Origin: Nitrobacter hamburgensis X14
GTDB taxonomy: Bacteria > Pseudomonadota > Alphaproteobacteria > Rhizobiales > Xanthobacteraceae
Direction of reading: 5' to 3'
Length of the DNA stretch: 64,000 nt
NCBI RefSeq assembly: GCF_000013885.1
Contig: NC_007964.1
Span: forward strand, 1,102,001 to 1,166,000
The translations under genes and the position numbers were made by a program. Shown piece after piece: positions 46,813 to 55,540 of the stretch; position 1 is the first letter of the stretch; each line of letters starts with the position of its first letter. The notes beneath the pieces are model-generated. The model was not told the origin of the DNA and ran no database searches. It was given only the letters and a program-made list of their open reading frames with translations.

Positions 46813-47976
46813 TCACCACATCTCATGATAGTCGGAAAACTTCCGCAATGTCGCGTCGTAGCGCACCGGGACGATCCATGGCAGCACCAACCGCAGGATC
46901 CGGTTGGCGAACGGCGAGACAAGCCGCACATAAAGATCAATGGGATCGAGCCGATGGCGCAGGTGCAGCTTGGGATCGTAATTCAGCCCGCTGCTGCGGA
47001 AGCGCTTGTAGCCATGGGCCATCGCCCAGCTGATCATGTCGCGCGTAATGTAGTGATAGAGATGGAGGTCGAACGCGAAGTCGTAATCGAGGCCGATATA
47101 CTCGGCAAAGATATCGTCGCCCTCGACCATGCATAGAGCGAACGCCATCAGGGTATTGCCGCGATCCCAGATGAAGAAGCGGGTCTTGTCGCTCATCTCG
47201 CAGCCGAGACGGCGGAAGTAATCCCTGGTCAGTTTCTCGAAATGAAAGTTCGAGTGCTCGTAGGTCTGCAAATAGAGCGGATAGAGCTCGTCGATGAAGC
47301 TCGCCGCATTATCGGCCACCGTCATGGCGAGACCGGAGTTTTCAGTGCCGAGGAATTTCTTGCGCAGATGACGGCGCGTCTTCGCGCTTAATGCTTTCTG
47401 CATGTAGTCATCGAAACTGTCATAGTCGATGTCGAGTATGGTCATCGGCATGCTCGGCGCGCGACCGAACCCTTCGCGCTCGAAACACGCAAGATCGCGA
47501 CGATCGCCGCGCGGAAATTCCTTGAGCACAATCATCTGCGCACCCAACGCACGCGCCTGGGCAACGATACCTTGCGCCAAGGCCATGGCGATGGCCGTGG
47601 ACGAAAGGTGCGCGCTGGTCGCGAGATGCCCTTCGCCTGCCGTGCAGCCGAGCATCAGTGTGCGCAGTTTCAGGAAACGTGGATAGCGGCGGCGGATGCT
47701 TGCGACGAGCGACCAACCATCGAGCTTGACGCCTTCCAGGACATCCTGGTCGAGCAGAAAATATGGCTGCACCGCCAGCACCCGGCCTGACGCATCGCGG
47801 ATCGCGAAATAACCATACTCGAAGCGATCGCGGATCGTGTCCGCAATGATCTCGTAGTAGCGGTGATCCTTGCGCCGGTCGGCGAAGGCAGTCCGCCACG
47901 CCTCACAGGTTCGCAATTCGTCGCGGCTGATCGGTGCGACCGAAAGGGAATCAGGGGCCGGAATGTGCTGTTCCAT
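46813..47976 (-). CDS. FemAB/GNAT-like acyltransferase
   Basis: 387 residues with a double-GNAT layout. The N-terminal half has YGYFAIRDASGRVLAVQPYF and a central ATSAHLSSTAIAMALAQGIV; the C-terminal half has ALSAKTRRHLRKKF, then FIWDRGNTLMAFALCMVEGD, then a YIGLDYDFAFDLHLYHYITR block and HGYKRFRSSGLNYDPKLHLR. These are the blocks of the FemAB-like / 'peptidogalycan biosynthesis' family (PF04339-type). Such enzymes transfer acyl or aminoacyl groups to cell-envelope or lipid acceptors; the substrate here is unknown. It is monocistronic. Confidence 0.75.
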   Translation of the reverse strand: MEQHIPAPDSLSVAPISRDELRTCEAWRTAFADRRKDHRYYEIIADTIRDRFEYGYFAIRDASGRVLAVQPYFLLDQDVLEGVKLDGWSLVASIRRRYPRFLKLRTLMLGCTAGEGHLATSAHLSSTAIAMALAQGIVAQARALGAQMIVLKEFPRGDRRDLACFEREGFGRAPSMPMTILDIDYDSFDDYMQKALSAKTRRHLRKKFLGTENSGLAMTVADNAASFIDELYPLYLQTYEHSNFHFEKLTRDYFRRLGCEMSDKTRFFIWDRGNTLMAFALCMVEGDDIFAEYIGLDYDFAFDLHLYHYITRDMISWAMAHGYKRFRSSGLNYDPKLHLRHRLDPIDLYVRLVSPFANRILRLVLPWIVPVRYDATLRKFSDYHEMW

Positions 47977-48146
47977 GCGCCGTTCTGGCTGCTTTGCTCA
48001 GCCTTTCGTCTCAGTTTTGTCGTCAGGAACCAACGCGCCGGCGAGAGAGCAGTTCCGGGTTTCACCTTGGGCAAGTGCTGTCACAAACAGCCTCGATACT
48101 GTCCATGCCGGTAAAAAGGCTCGCGGCGGCACGGTGCGCCTTCAGA

Positions 48147-48314
48147 TTAGCGGCGTCGATGATCGAGCGGCATGGTTTGCCGGACGAGTTTGTCAACGCT
48201 CTTGGGAAGATCGTTGTAGGGACGCCGCCGGCCGGAGGTATCGAACGGGTGCATTCCGGCGCGGTTGTCGAGCACGGTCAGGAAGGCGTAAGCTAACGAA
48301 AACCCCAGAGCCAT
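48147..48314 (-). CDS. Possible 55-residue small protein
   Basis: MALGFSLAYAFLTVLDNRAG is followed by a polar tail with RRRPYNDLPKSVDKLVRQ. The hydrophobic start and sensible tail are suggestive, but no ribosome site is seen. The rest of the 47977-48398 gap holds nothing recognisable. Confidence 0.3.
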   Translation of the reverse strand: MALGFSLAYAFLTVLDNRAGMHPFDTSGRRRPYNDLPKSVDKLVRQTMPLDHRRR

Positions 48315-48398
48315 CGTGAAGCATTCATGCAAGACGTCGACGGAGATATCGTTGAACGCGCAGCCGCCAGTCTTGCTCCAATAGCTGGACAAGAGGGA

Positions 48399-49913
48399 AT
48401 GGAGTTGAGGCTGCTTGCATCGCGAGGAGCCTTCGAAAAGGTGCGCGAGTTGCCTGTCGTCATACAGCATACGCGCAATCGCGCCACGTTGCGTCGGCTC
48501 GAATCGGTCTACTACGATACCGCGAAGCAACTGCTATTTCGACATGGCATATCATTGCGCGTGCGGCGCAACGGCCGGCATTTCGTTCAAACATTAAAGC
48601 TTCCACCCGCCGACGGCAGGCCTCTGGGACGACGGCAGCGGGATGTGCCGGTTGACAGTATCGTTCCGGATTTGGCACGGCTTCCCGCCGATGAAATCGG
48701 CCATCCGATAATGGCGCAGATCAAGAATACGTTGGTGCCGGTTTTCACGACGAAGGTTCGCAGATATGTGCAGCGGCTCGATTTCCCCGATGCGTCGGCG
48801 GACATCGTATTCGACGAAGGGACGATCGAGGCCGGTACGCAACAAGAAGCTGTATTTGAAATCAAACTCAAATTGAAGAGCGGCAATGCGGGTGTTCTGC
48901 TCGATCTCGGAGGACAACTGCTCGGCGCTGCGCCCCTGCAATTCAGTGTCTGCAATACGGCGGAGCGTGGCTACATGCTCGCGTTTGATCTCGAGCGGTC
49001 AGCGACGAAGGCCAGGCTGCCCGATATTGCCGCGGACGAGGTCGTCGACAACGTCATCGCGCGCCTGATGGGATCATGCTGGCATCATCTCGTGAAGAAT
49101 AGCGAGGTGGCGCAGGAGGAGACAGATCCAGAAGGGGTGCACCAGATGCGCGTTGCGCTGCGCCGTTTGCGGACGGTCTGCACGATGTTCCAGCACTATA
49201 TACCGTCGCCGGTATTTCAGGCGGTCAGCACCGAAGCAAAGTGGGTGATGCAGCAGCTCGGACGGACGCGGGACTGGGATGTGTTCGCGGAGACCGCCAC
49301 TCGCCTGGCTACAACCATCCCGGAGATCGACCTGAGCGGCTTGCGCGAGGTGGTCGAGCGGCAGCGCCAGTCGAACTACGGCGCCGTGCAGGCTGCTCTC
49401 GCCGATCCCCGTTGCAGCCGTTTTCTGCTCACGCTGGGCCACATGATAGAACGTCGTGGCTGGCGCAATGAAATCGACAGCGAGGCGCTGGTCGTCCTGT
49501 CGCGGCCAATGCTGGGACTCGCGGACAAGATTTTAGCGCGACTTCATCGTAAGGCGCTCAAGCGTGGCGTGCATTTCAATCGCCTCGACTCCGCCATGCA
49601 ACACAGGCTCAGAATTGACGTCAAGAAATTGCGCTACGCGGCGGAGTTCCTGTTACCGCTTTATGCGGCTCACTTACCTGTAAAGCGCTACGTGAAGCGC
49701 CTCGCCGGGCTTCAAGCCGCGCTCGGCGGAGCATGCGACATCGCCAGCAGCCGCACTCTGATCGATGTAATCCGGCGGAACGATCAACCCGCGCTCGCTC
49801 TCGCCGCCGGCGTGGTCACCGGCTGGCAGGCACGCGACCAGTTGGTGGCGGCGAAAGCGCTGCGCAAAAGATGGCGACGATTCAAGACGGCGGAGACATT
49901 CTGGAATCGGTGA
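48399..49913 (+). CDS. CYTH-CHAD domain protein
   Basis: 504 residues. The CYTH domain (1-205) starts MELRLLASRGAFEKV and has the RRLESVYYDTAKQLLFRHG, LRVRRNGRHFVQTLK and AVFEIKLKLKSGN strands that line the triphosphate tunnel. The CHAD domain (about 225-490) is helical with HQMRVALRRLRTVCTMF and RLRIDVKKLRYAAEFLLPLY, conserved basic helices that bind polyphosphate. The family hydrolyses inorganic triphosphate or acts on polyphosphate granules. The first acidic residue pair of the canonical ExExK motif is partly changed (MELRL). AAGAGGGA before the ATG supports this start over one 24 codons upstream. Confidence 0.88.
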   Translation: MELRLLASRGAFEKVRELPVVIQHTRNRATLRRLESVYYDTAKQLLFRHGISLRVRRNGRHFVQTLKLPPADGRPLGRRQRDVPVDSIVPDLARLPADEIGHPIMAQIKNTLVPVFTTKVRRYVQRLDFPDASADIVFDEGTIEAGTQQEAVFEIKLKLKSGNAGVLLDLGGQLLGAAPLQFSVCNTAERGYMLAFDLERSATKARLPDIAADEVVDNVIARLMGSCWHHLVKNSEVAQEETDPEGVHQMRVALRRLRTVCTMFQHYIPSPVFQAVSTEAKWVMQQLGRTRDWDVFAETATRLATTIPEIDLSGLREVVERQRQSNYGAVQAALADPRCSRFLLTLGHMIERRGWRNEIDSEALVVLSRPMLGLADKILARLHRKALKRGVHFNRLDSAMQHRLRIDVKKLRYAAEFLLPLYAAHLPVKRYVKRLAGLQAALGGACDIASSRTLIDVIRRNDQPALALAAGVVTGWQARDQLVAAKALRKRWRRFKTAETFWNR

Positions 49914-49998
49914 GTTCGTCACTCGACCCGCGAAAACTGTCAGGCGCGGATTGGCTACCGCCAACCAGGTCCCGACTCATCCAATGGATGTTTCGCAG

Positions 49999-50955
49999 TC
50001 AGCGGCGCGCCGTTGGAATTACTGTTATCTGCCTGACCCCAGCGCGGCCGACTACTGTAAACACCGTTTCCCTGTCGATCCTTTCAGCGGTGAGCATGCG
50101 TACCAGATCGTCCACTCCGCCAACGGCACGGCCGTCTATCGCCGCGATGATGTCGCCTTCCTTCAGGCCGGCTTTTGCCGCAGGCGCATGCGCCTCGATC
50201 GAGTGCAACCGCACGGCAGTACGGCTCGTCACTTGCGACATCAGCGCGGCGCGGCGCGGCAACACGACCGTGTCGGCCGAGACGCCAATGAAGGCGCGGC
50301 GCACATGGCCGAAGCGGATGATTTCGGCAATGACGAAACTGGCGGTGTTGGAAGCGACGGCGAAGGCGATGCCTTGCGCGCCGCGGATCATGGCGGTGTT
50401 GACGCCGATCACCTCGCCTGCCGACGAGACCAGGGGGCCGCCGGAATTGCCGGGATTGAGCGCGGCGTCGGTCTGGATCACGTCGTCGATCAGTCGTCCG
50501 GTCGAGGCGCGCATGGAGCGGCCTAGCGCCGAGACGACGCCGGCCGTCACCGTCCACTCAAAGCCGAGCGGATTGCCGATGGCAATGGCGATCTGGCCGC
50601 GGCGGAGGCGCCCGGAATCGCCGAGTGGTGCGATGTCGGAGAAATGCCCGTCTGCGCGCACCAACGCGACGTCGGTGTCGGGGTCGCGACCGAGCACCCG
50701 ACCTTCTGTGGACGCGCCATCAGGCGTGGCGACGCGCACAGCGCGCGCATCGCCGACAACATGGAAATTGGTGACGATCAAACCGTCCGGCGCGATGACG
50801 AAGCCGGAGCCTAGTCCGGCATCGCGGTGGGCGCCAACGGGTTCGATCCGGCACACGGCTGGACCGATACGGTCGACGGCGTCGGTGACGGTGGCGGAAT
50901 AGCTATCGAGCAGGCGGGAGTCATCCGGCTGCGGTTCGGGCGCGGGTAGAGCCAT
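49999..50955 (-). CDS. HtrA/DegP-like serine protease with PDZ domain
   Basis: 318 residues, S1C trypsin-like fold. Catalytic triad His65 (VTNFHVVGD), Asp95 (DPDTDVALVR) and Ser171 (NPGNSGGPL) are all present. A PDZ domain follows (AKAGLKEGDIIAAIDGRAVG). There is no signal peptide from the ATG at 50955, unusual for HtrA proteins; the frame stays open to 51237 but that part overlaps the divergent gene and looks non-coding. It is divergent from a catalytically dead paralogue and a LuxR regulator, implying a shared pathway. Confidence 0.88.
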   Translation of the reverse strand: MALPAPEPQPDDSRLLDSYSATVTDAVDRIGPAVCRIEPVGAHRDAGLGSGFVIAPDGLIVTNFHVVGDARAVRVATPDGASTEGRVLGRDPDTDVALVRADGHFSDIAPLGDSGRLRRGQIAIAIGNPLGFEWTVTAGVVSALGRSMRASTGRLIDDVIQTDAALNPGNSGGPLVSSAGEVIGVNTAMIRGAQGIAFAVASNTASFVIAEIIRFGHVRRAFIGVSADTVVLPRRAALMSQVTSRTAVRLHSIEAHAPAAKAGLKEGDIIAAIDGRAVGGVDDLVRMLTAERIDRETVFTVVGRAGVRQITVIPTARR

Positions 50956-51136
50956 AGGAGCGTTCCAGGCAAGACAAGAAGCGGATGCCCATATGTGCTG
51001 GGTGCGCCGTCGCTCCGCGACCTGACCGGATGGCCAGTGGGCGCACACCCTAGCCGTCGGGCGAGTAGGAAGTGCGCCGCGGCACGACAATATCCGGGTA
51101 TCGAAAGTCTCGAAGGACCGAACCCGGGAGGGAGTG

Positions 51137-52009
51137 ATGAGCAGTTTCGATCTTGGTGCTTTTTCCGACGCGGTCGCCGGCATTGCCGAACAGGCCGCAC
51201 CGACCACCGCCAGTTTCGTGACCCAGCATGGCCGCACCGCAACGGCCTTTCATTGGGGCGATGGATTCTATGTCGCCGCCGAGGAGGCTGTCGAGCCGGA
51301 CGAGGATCTGCGGCTCTCGCTCGCTTCCGGGGAGACCGTCACGACAAAACTGGTCGGTCGCGATCCATCGACCGGCATCGCACTGTTTAACTCGGCGACT
51401 GCTGCCGTCGCGCCTGTCCTTGAGAAAGCCGGTCCGGTACGGCCCGGCCACCTCATCGTCGTAGCGGGGCGTGAGGGGGCTTCGTCGCTCGCTGTGCTCG
51501 GAACCGTGGGCGAGGTCGGGCCGGCGTGGCGCTCGCTGCGCGGCGGCACCATCGATCGTCGGATCAATCTGGCGGTGATGACGGGGGGGCGCTTCGAGGG
51601 CGGACCGGTGCTGGACGCCCGGGGCGGACTGGTCGGGATGTTGCTGTTTGGTCCGCGCAGGCGGGCGCTGGTCATCCCCTTTGAGACGATTGAGCGCACG
51701 GTCGCGACGTTAAGGAGCAAGGGCCATGTCGTGCGCGGCTATCTTGGCGCCGGGCTGCACCCGATCCATCACACCGATGTACAGGGCGCCATCGTTGTCG
51801 GCCTCGATGAAGAAGGACCGGCGAAGGCGGCCGGTATTGTGCTGGGCGACATCGTCGTCAGTTGGAACGGCGAGAAGGTGCGCGGACCACGCGAATTGAT
51901 CCGCAGACTGGGACCGGACAGTGCAAGCGCTGCGGTCACGCTTGGCGTATTGCGTGGCGGCGAGGCGCGCGATGTGACGGTTACCATTGGCGAGAAGCCA
52001 TTGAGCTGA
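51137..52009 (+). CDS. Catalytically dead HtrA-like protein with PDZ domain
   Basis: 290 residues with the same fold order as the divergent protease, but all three catalytic positions are lost. The His block reads HWGDGFYVAAEEAVE, the Asp block DPSTGIALF, and the Ser block TGGRFEGGPVLDARG instead of GNSGGP. The PDZ domain is intact (PAKAAGIVLGDIVVSWNGEK). So it is a pseudoprotease, likely a regulator or substrate binder for the active enzyme. GGGAGG precedes the ATG. The next gene follows by 19 bp. Confidence 0.85.
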   Translation: MSSFDLGAFSDAVAGIAEQAAPTTASFVTQHGRTATAFHWGDGFYVAAEEAVEPDEDLRLSLASGETVTTKLVGRDPSTGIALFNSATAAVAPVLEKAGPVRPGHLIVVAGREGASSLAVLGTVGEVGPAWRSLRGGTIDRRINLAVMTGGRFEGGPVLDARGGLVGMLLFGPRRRALVIPFETIERTVATLRSKGHVVRGYLGAGLHPIHHTDVQGAIVVGLDEEGPAKAAGIVLGDIVVSWNGEKVRGPRELIRRLGPDSASAAVTLGVLRGGEARDVTVTIGEKPLS

Positions 52010-52028
52010 ACGGCATGAGGGACAGACG

Positions 52029-52640
52029 GTGCTGATGAGACACGACGGCGAGGTCAGCCTTCTCGTTCTCGTCGCGCTCAGCGATGCCAGTCGCGGCGAG
52101 CGTCTTGCCGCATCGCTGGCCGGATTGGGCGGCGTCATTGCGTTGGTTGGGGAGGATATGGAACCCGACCACGCGGAGGTTGCGGTCGTCGACGACGTTG
52201 CGACCGTGAAAAGCTTGCCGCCGGGCACGCCCGTCGTGCTGCTTTCCGGCCGCGACAGCGCGGCAATCACGCGCGGCACTGTCGCTGCAACGCTTGGCGC
52301 TGATGCCGATCCTGTTCTGATTGCCGCGGCGGCACGCCTGGCGGCTGCCGGCTATCGGATAACCGGAGGTACGCTCAGCGCTTCGGCTCGTCTCTCTGAC
52401 GAGGTTGCCAACGATCCTGAAGAGACTGCGGCCAGCCTCCCCATCCACCTGTCGCCGCGCGAAGCGGAGGTGCTGGCGTTGCTTGCCGAAGGCGCACCCA
52501 ACAAAGTGATCGCCCGCCGGCTCGGGATTTCGGTCCACACCGTCAAGTTCCACGTCGCGGCGCTCCTTGTGAAGCTTGGCGCCGCCAACCGCACCGATGC
52601 CATCGCCACCGCTATGCGGCAGGGGCTGGTGCTGGTCTAG
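52029..52640 (+). CDS. LuxR-type regulator with degenerate receiver
   Basis: 203 residues from a GTG with GAGGGA six bases upstream (ATG at 52035 alternative). The N-terminal half has a receiver-like beta-alpha pattern (VSLLVLVALSDASRGERLAA, VVLLSGRD) without a convincing phospho-acceptor Asp. The C-terminus is a clear LuxR helix-turn-helix: LSPREAEVLALLAEGAPNKV, IARRLGISVHTVKFHVAALL. It probably controls the protease pair and may respond to binding rather than phosphorylation. Its TAG stop is the first part of the dispersed repeat. Confidence 0.88.
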   Translation: MLMRHDGEVSLLVLVALSDASRGERLAASLAGLGGVIALVGEDMEPDHAEVAVVDDVATVKSLPPGTPVVLLSGRDSAAITRGTVAATLGADADPVLIAAAARLAAAGYRITGGTLSASARLSDEVANDPEETAASLPIHLSPREAEVLALLAEGAPNKVIARRLGISVHTVKFHVAALLVKLGAANRTDAIATAMRQGLVLV

Positions 52641-52779
52641 AGCCTTTTCGCTTCTGATGGAATCGGAAGCGGAATCGGAAGCGGGCTCTATGATTTTGAT
52701 TTGACGCGTTTTCTTCACGCGAACCGGTATCCATCCCCGGGTCAAGCCCGAGGACATGCTTCGCTCGAAAACGCTCTGG
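52637..52779. repeat. Dispersed repeat, long copy
   Basis: Starts TCTAGAGCCTTTTCGCTTCTG, holds the hairpin with an extra tandem GGAATCGGAAGC unit, and continues CTATGATTTTGATTTGACGC ... ending CGCTCGAAAACGCTCTGG. It supplies the stop codon of the LuxR gene. Confidence 0.85.
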
Positions 52780-52785
52780 TGGTCC

Positions 52786-52838
52786 GATTCTAACATTCGC
52801 ATCCCGCTTCAGCGCGCCTTCTTGCGAATGTTAGAATC
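52786..52838. repeat. 16-bp perfect inverted repeat
   Basis: GATTCTAACATTCGCA (52786-52801) and TGCGAATGTTAGAATC (52823-52838) are exact complements with a 21-base loop. It directly follows the dispersed repeat. It could be a strong hairpin terminator or the end of a small mobile repeat. Confidence 0.75.
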
Positions 52839-52931
52839 TATCGACCACTATCGTCACTACGGCCTGGCGCAAGTGCGCCGGTTAAGGATCTTAAAATCTG
52901 TCAATCTCACCGCACATTAGATGGGAAGATA

Positions 52932-52956
52932 GGAACGTGCGCATTGTTTCTCCGTT
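52932..52956 (+). promoter_or_regulatory. EcfG (general stress response) promoter
   Basis: GGAAC (52932-52936), a 16-base spacer, CGTT (52953-52956): exactly the GGAAC-N16/17-CGTT form recognised by alphaproteobacterial EcfG sigma factors. The predicted transcript start, about 52963, lies before the ribosome site of the gene at 52982. Confidence 0.75.
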
Positions 52957-52981
52957 GGAGCTTATGAAAGGAGAGGGCGAC

Positions 52982-53179
52982 ATGAAAAGCGAGCTGAAAA
53001 TTAAGATTGTCCTGGCAGCAATTCTAACCATCGCAACATTGTTGGGCGTCAACGCGCTGGTGTCGGCTGTTTACAGAGCGGATCATGGGGTTACCCGTGC
53101 CAGCAGCGTATGGCATCAGGATCAGGAACCGACCCGGCGTGCAGCAGAAATCGCCGGTATCGCGATAGTTGTGGCGTAA
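52982..53179 (+). CDS. 65-residue membrane protein under EcfG control
   Basis: The ATG at 52982 is preceded by AAAGGAGAGG; in-frame upstream codons run through the promoter and are rejected. Lys-rich N-terminus (MKSELKIK), one helix (IVLAAILTIATLLGVNALVS) and a polar tail with WHQDQEPTRRAAEIAG. Single-span small proteins are frequent EcfG targets. The function is unknown. Confidence 0.6.
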   Translation: MKSELKIKIVLAAILTIATLLGVNALVSAVYRADHGVTRASSVWHQDQEPTRRAAEIAGIAIVVA

Positions 53180-53227
53180 AGACCTTAGGGTAAGCGGCCA
53201 GGCGTCGGATTGCCTCTGGGGATTCAA

Positions 53228-53440
53228 TCAGGCCCGGCCGGGCCTGCGCTTCATCTCGGTTTCGATTTCACCGATGGCTTGGCGCAATGCAAAGAGCGCC
53301 CGCTCATCTACCTCGAATGCGATGTCGCCCAGCTCGCTCGTCGAAAGCTCTATGGCGTAGCGGCCATCAGGCCGGATCAACGGGCGCGAAGCGGTCACGG
53401 TGACAACACTCAGTTTGTCGGGGTAATTCATGACGTCCAT
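53228..53440 (-). CDS. 70-residue hypothetical protein
   Basis: Starts MDVMNYPDKLSVVTVTASRP and has strand-like LIRPDGRYAIELSTSEL, then a helix (FALRQAIGEIETEMKRR). AGGA lies six bases upstream. A small alpha/beta protein; family not recognised. The frame is open further upstream to 53578 without a better ribosome site. Confidence 0.5.
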   Translation of the reverse strand: MDVMNYPDKLSVVTVTASRPLIRPDGRYAIELSTSELGDIAFEVDERALFALRQAIGEIETEMKRRPGRA

Positions 53441-53642
53441 CGGGGATCCTCGGATGGGGCGGCGGGTGACCAAAATGGGGCCGATCATGCCTTCTTCTTT
53501 GGCGAGGAGTCGAGAGGGGGCCGGGAGCGACCGGCAGCGAAGCCGAAGCCCCGATAGAAAACTCCGCAACGTGCCCACCGTCTAGCGGATCATAAGAAAT
53601 TTGCGTGCCCTCGACCGACGCCCACTCCACCAGCGGATGGGC

Positions 53643-53885
53643 TCAGTTCACGGGAGATCTTTGATCTCGCTGCACCATGTCAAGGATGGTTTGCAGCATT
53701 TGTGCAGCGTTCTGATGGACCAGATCTCCTTTGGAATGGGCTGCTATTCCTTGTTCCAGCATCTCTGAGGCCTTTTCAGTCGAGATAATACCGCTCTCGA
53801 TAAGACCCCAAAACGCGAACTGAGCCAGCGTGAATGCTGCGATTGCGGAACTTTCAGTTTCCATCTCGAAACCATCGTTTGCCAT
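53643..53885 (-). CDS. 80-residue helical hypothetical protein
   Basis: AGGAG nine bases before the ATG. ESSAIAAFTLAQFAFWGLIE then STEKASEMLEQGIAAHSKGD and NAAQMLQTILDMVQ: all-helical, acidic, cytoplasmic. Family not recognised. Confidence 0.6.
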   Translation of the reverse strand: MANDGFEMETESSAIAAFTLAQFAFWGLIESGIISTEKASEMLEQGIAAHSKGDLVHQNAAQMLQTILDMVQRDQRSPVN

Positions 53886-54030
53886 CAAATACTCCTGTGC
53901 TGCAGCTACTTCCTGATGAGATTCAAACTCGGCTTTCGTCTTACCGGCAAAGCCTTATTCACCCCGATCTTGTCGGCATCGTCGCACTCGGGGCAAGAGG
54001 GACGGTCAGATCGCCGGCCAGCTTCCTGGC

Positions 54031-55287
54031 TTATTTCTCCGGCCCATATCGGTGGAGGGCCTCAAGGGTGAGGCCCTTGCCGACTGCGCCGAAGGTGTCG
54101 CCTTCGACGATACGGGCTGAGGGTAGTGTCTTTGTGATTGCGTTGCGGACATGGGCCAGCCTCACCGACCCGCCGGTCAGGAACACGGCATCGACGCGGC
54201 TCGCTGTCAAGTGCGCTTGCGCGAGGCAGATCTTGACGCGGGCGCCGATACAATCGGCCAATTGTTTTGTATGATTCACGAGATCCGGTCGACTGACGGC
54301 AGCTTTGAGGCCTGCTGCGACCCAATCCAGCGGGATTTTTGCGCGGGGCACACCGGATAGAGCAATCTTGGCTTCTTCCACCTCCATCGCCAACGTATGG
54401 CCGCGCTGCTCTGCGACTACGCGCAGTAGCCGATCGAGCAAGGCTGGCTCATCGGCATCGCGGCGAACCCGACGAATATCCGACGCCACTCGCGGCTCGT
54501 ACATCCGATTGATATTCGACCAGGTTGCCAGGTCGTGGAAATAACTCGAAGGCACCTCCAGCCCTGGACGCTTCATGGCGCTGCCAAAGCCGAACAACGG
54601 CATGATGACGCCGAGACTGAGTTGGCGATCGAAGTCTGTGCCGCCAATGCGTATGCCATCATTGGCAAGAATATCCTCTGAACGGTCTACCTTGCCGTGA
54701 CGTTTCGGCCCGAGGCGCACGATCGAGAAGTCAGATGTCCCGCCGCCGATATCGGCAATCAATGCGATTTCTTCAGCCGATATCTGCCGCTCGTAGTCGA
54801 GTGCCGCAGCAATCGGCTCAAACTGGAAGGAAACCTGATTGAAGCCAACCTCGCGAGCGATATCGCACAATATCCGCTCGGCTTTGTGGTCGGCATCCGG
54901 AGCGTTGTCGACGAAATGAACCGGTCTGCCGTGCACGACGTGTCGCAGCTCGCGACCGATAGCTTGTTCGGCGCGCCGTTTCACCGCACCGACGTAATAA
55001 GCGATCACGTTGCGAAAGCTGGTCCGCTCGCGCCCAAGTCGTGTGGTTTCGTCGATCAGCGCGGTGCCAAGCACTGATTTAAGGCTGCGCATCAGTCGGC
55101 CCGGCACACCCTCGACATAGGCCTCAATCGCCCTGCGTCCGATCAAGACGGCGCCGCCGGTTTCATAGAAAATCGCGCTGGGAATCGTGGTCTGGTCGGC
55201 CTCCAGTGCCGTCAGAACCGGCTCACGGTCGGCGATGGTGCCGAGCGTGGAATTTGATGTCCCGAAATCGAGTCCGCAAATTGACAT
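54031..55287 (-). CDS. Hsp70-like chaperone (YegD type)
   Basis: 418 residues of the actin/Hsp70 ATPase fold without a separate peptide-binding domain. Phosphate 1 loop GLDFGTSNSTLG at the start, phosphate 2 IADIGGGTSDFSIV (about 195), connect region and adenosine motif FLTGGSVRLAHVR near the end. The length and the SNSTLG variant match YegD-like proteins. The start MSICGLDFG at 55287 is preferred over an extension of 11 codons. The promoter region is shared with the divergent tex gene. Confidence 0.9.
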   Translation of the reverse strand: MSICGLDFGTSNSTLGTIADREPVLTALEADQTTIPSAIFYETGGAVLIGRRAIEAYVEGVPGRLMRSLKSVLGTALIDETTRLGRERTSFRNVIAYYVGAVKRRAEQAIGRELRHVVHGRPVHFVDNAPDADHKAERILCDIAREVGFNQVSFQFEPIAAALDYERQISAEEIALIADIGGGTSDFSIVRLGPKRHGKVDRSEDILANDGIRIGGTDFDRQLSLGVIMPLFGFGSAMKRPGLEVPSSYFHDLATWSNINRMYEPRVASDIRRVRRDADEPALLDRLLRVVAEQRGHTLAMEVEEAKIALSGVPRAKIPLDWVAAGLKAAVSRPDLVNHTKQLADCIGARVKICLAQAHLTASRVDAVFLTGGSVRLAHVRNAITKTLPSARIVEGDTFGAVGKGLTLEALHRYGPEK

Positions 55288-55540
55288 AAGCACTCCAGGA
55301 AGGAGCGTTCGTCTACACATTTAAGCGCCACCGATCCACCTTTATCTCGTTGCATGACGTATCGAGGGCGTTCTGAAAAATGGCCGCACTCGCGGGTTGC
55401 GATCGAAGCCAGTCCACAGATCAATTTGTTTGGTCCCACGGCTTGATAAAACGGGTTGATAAATCAATCGGCGGTGGTCCATAAGCGTCATTTGGCGGCG
55501 AGCCATTTTATCCGTCGCGGATGGTTCAGAAAGATCGCGC

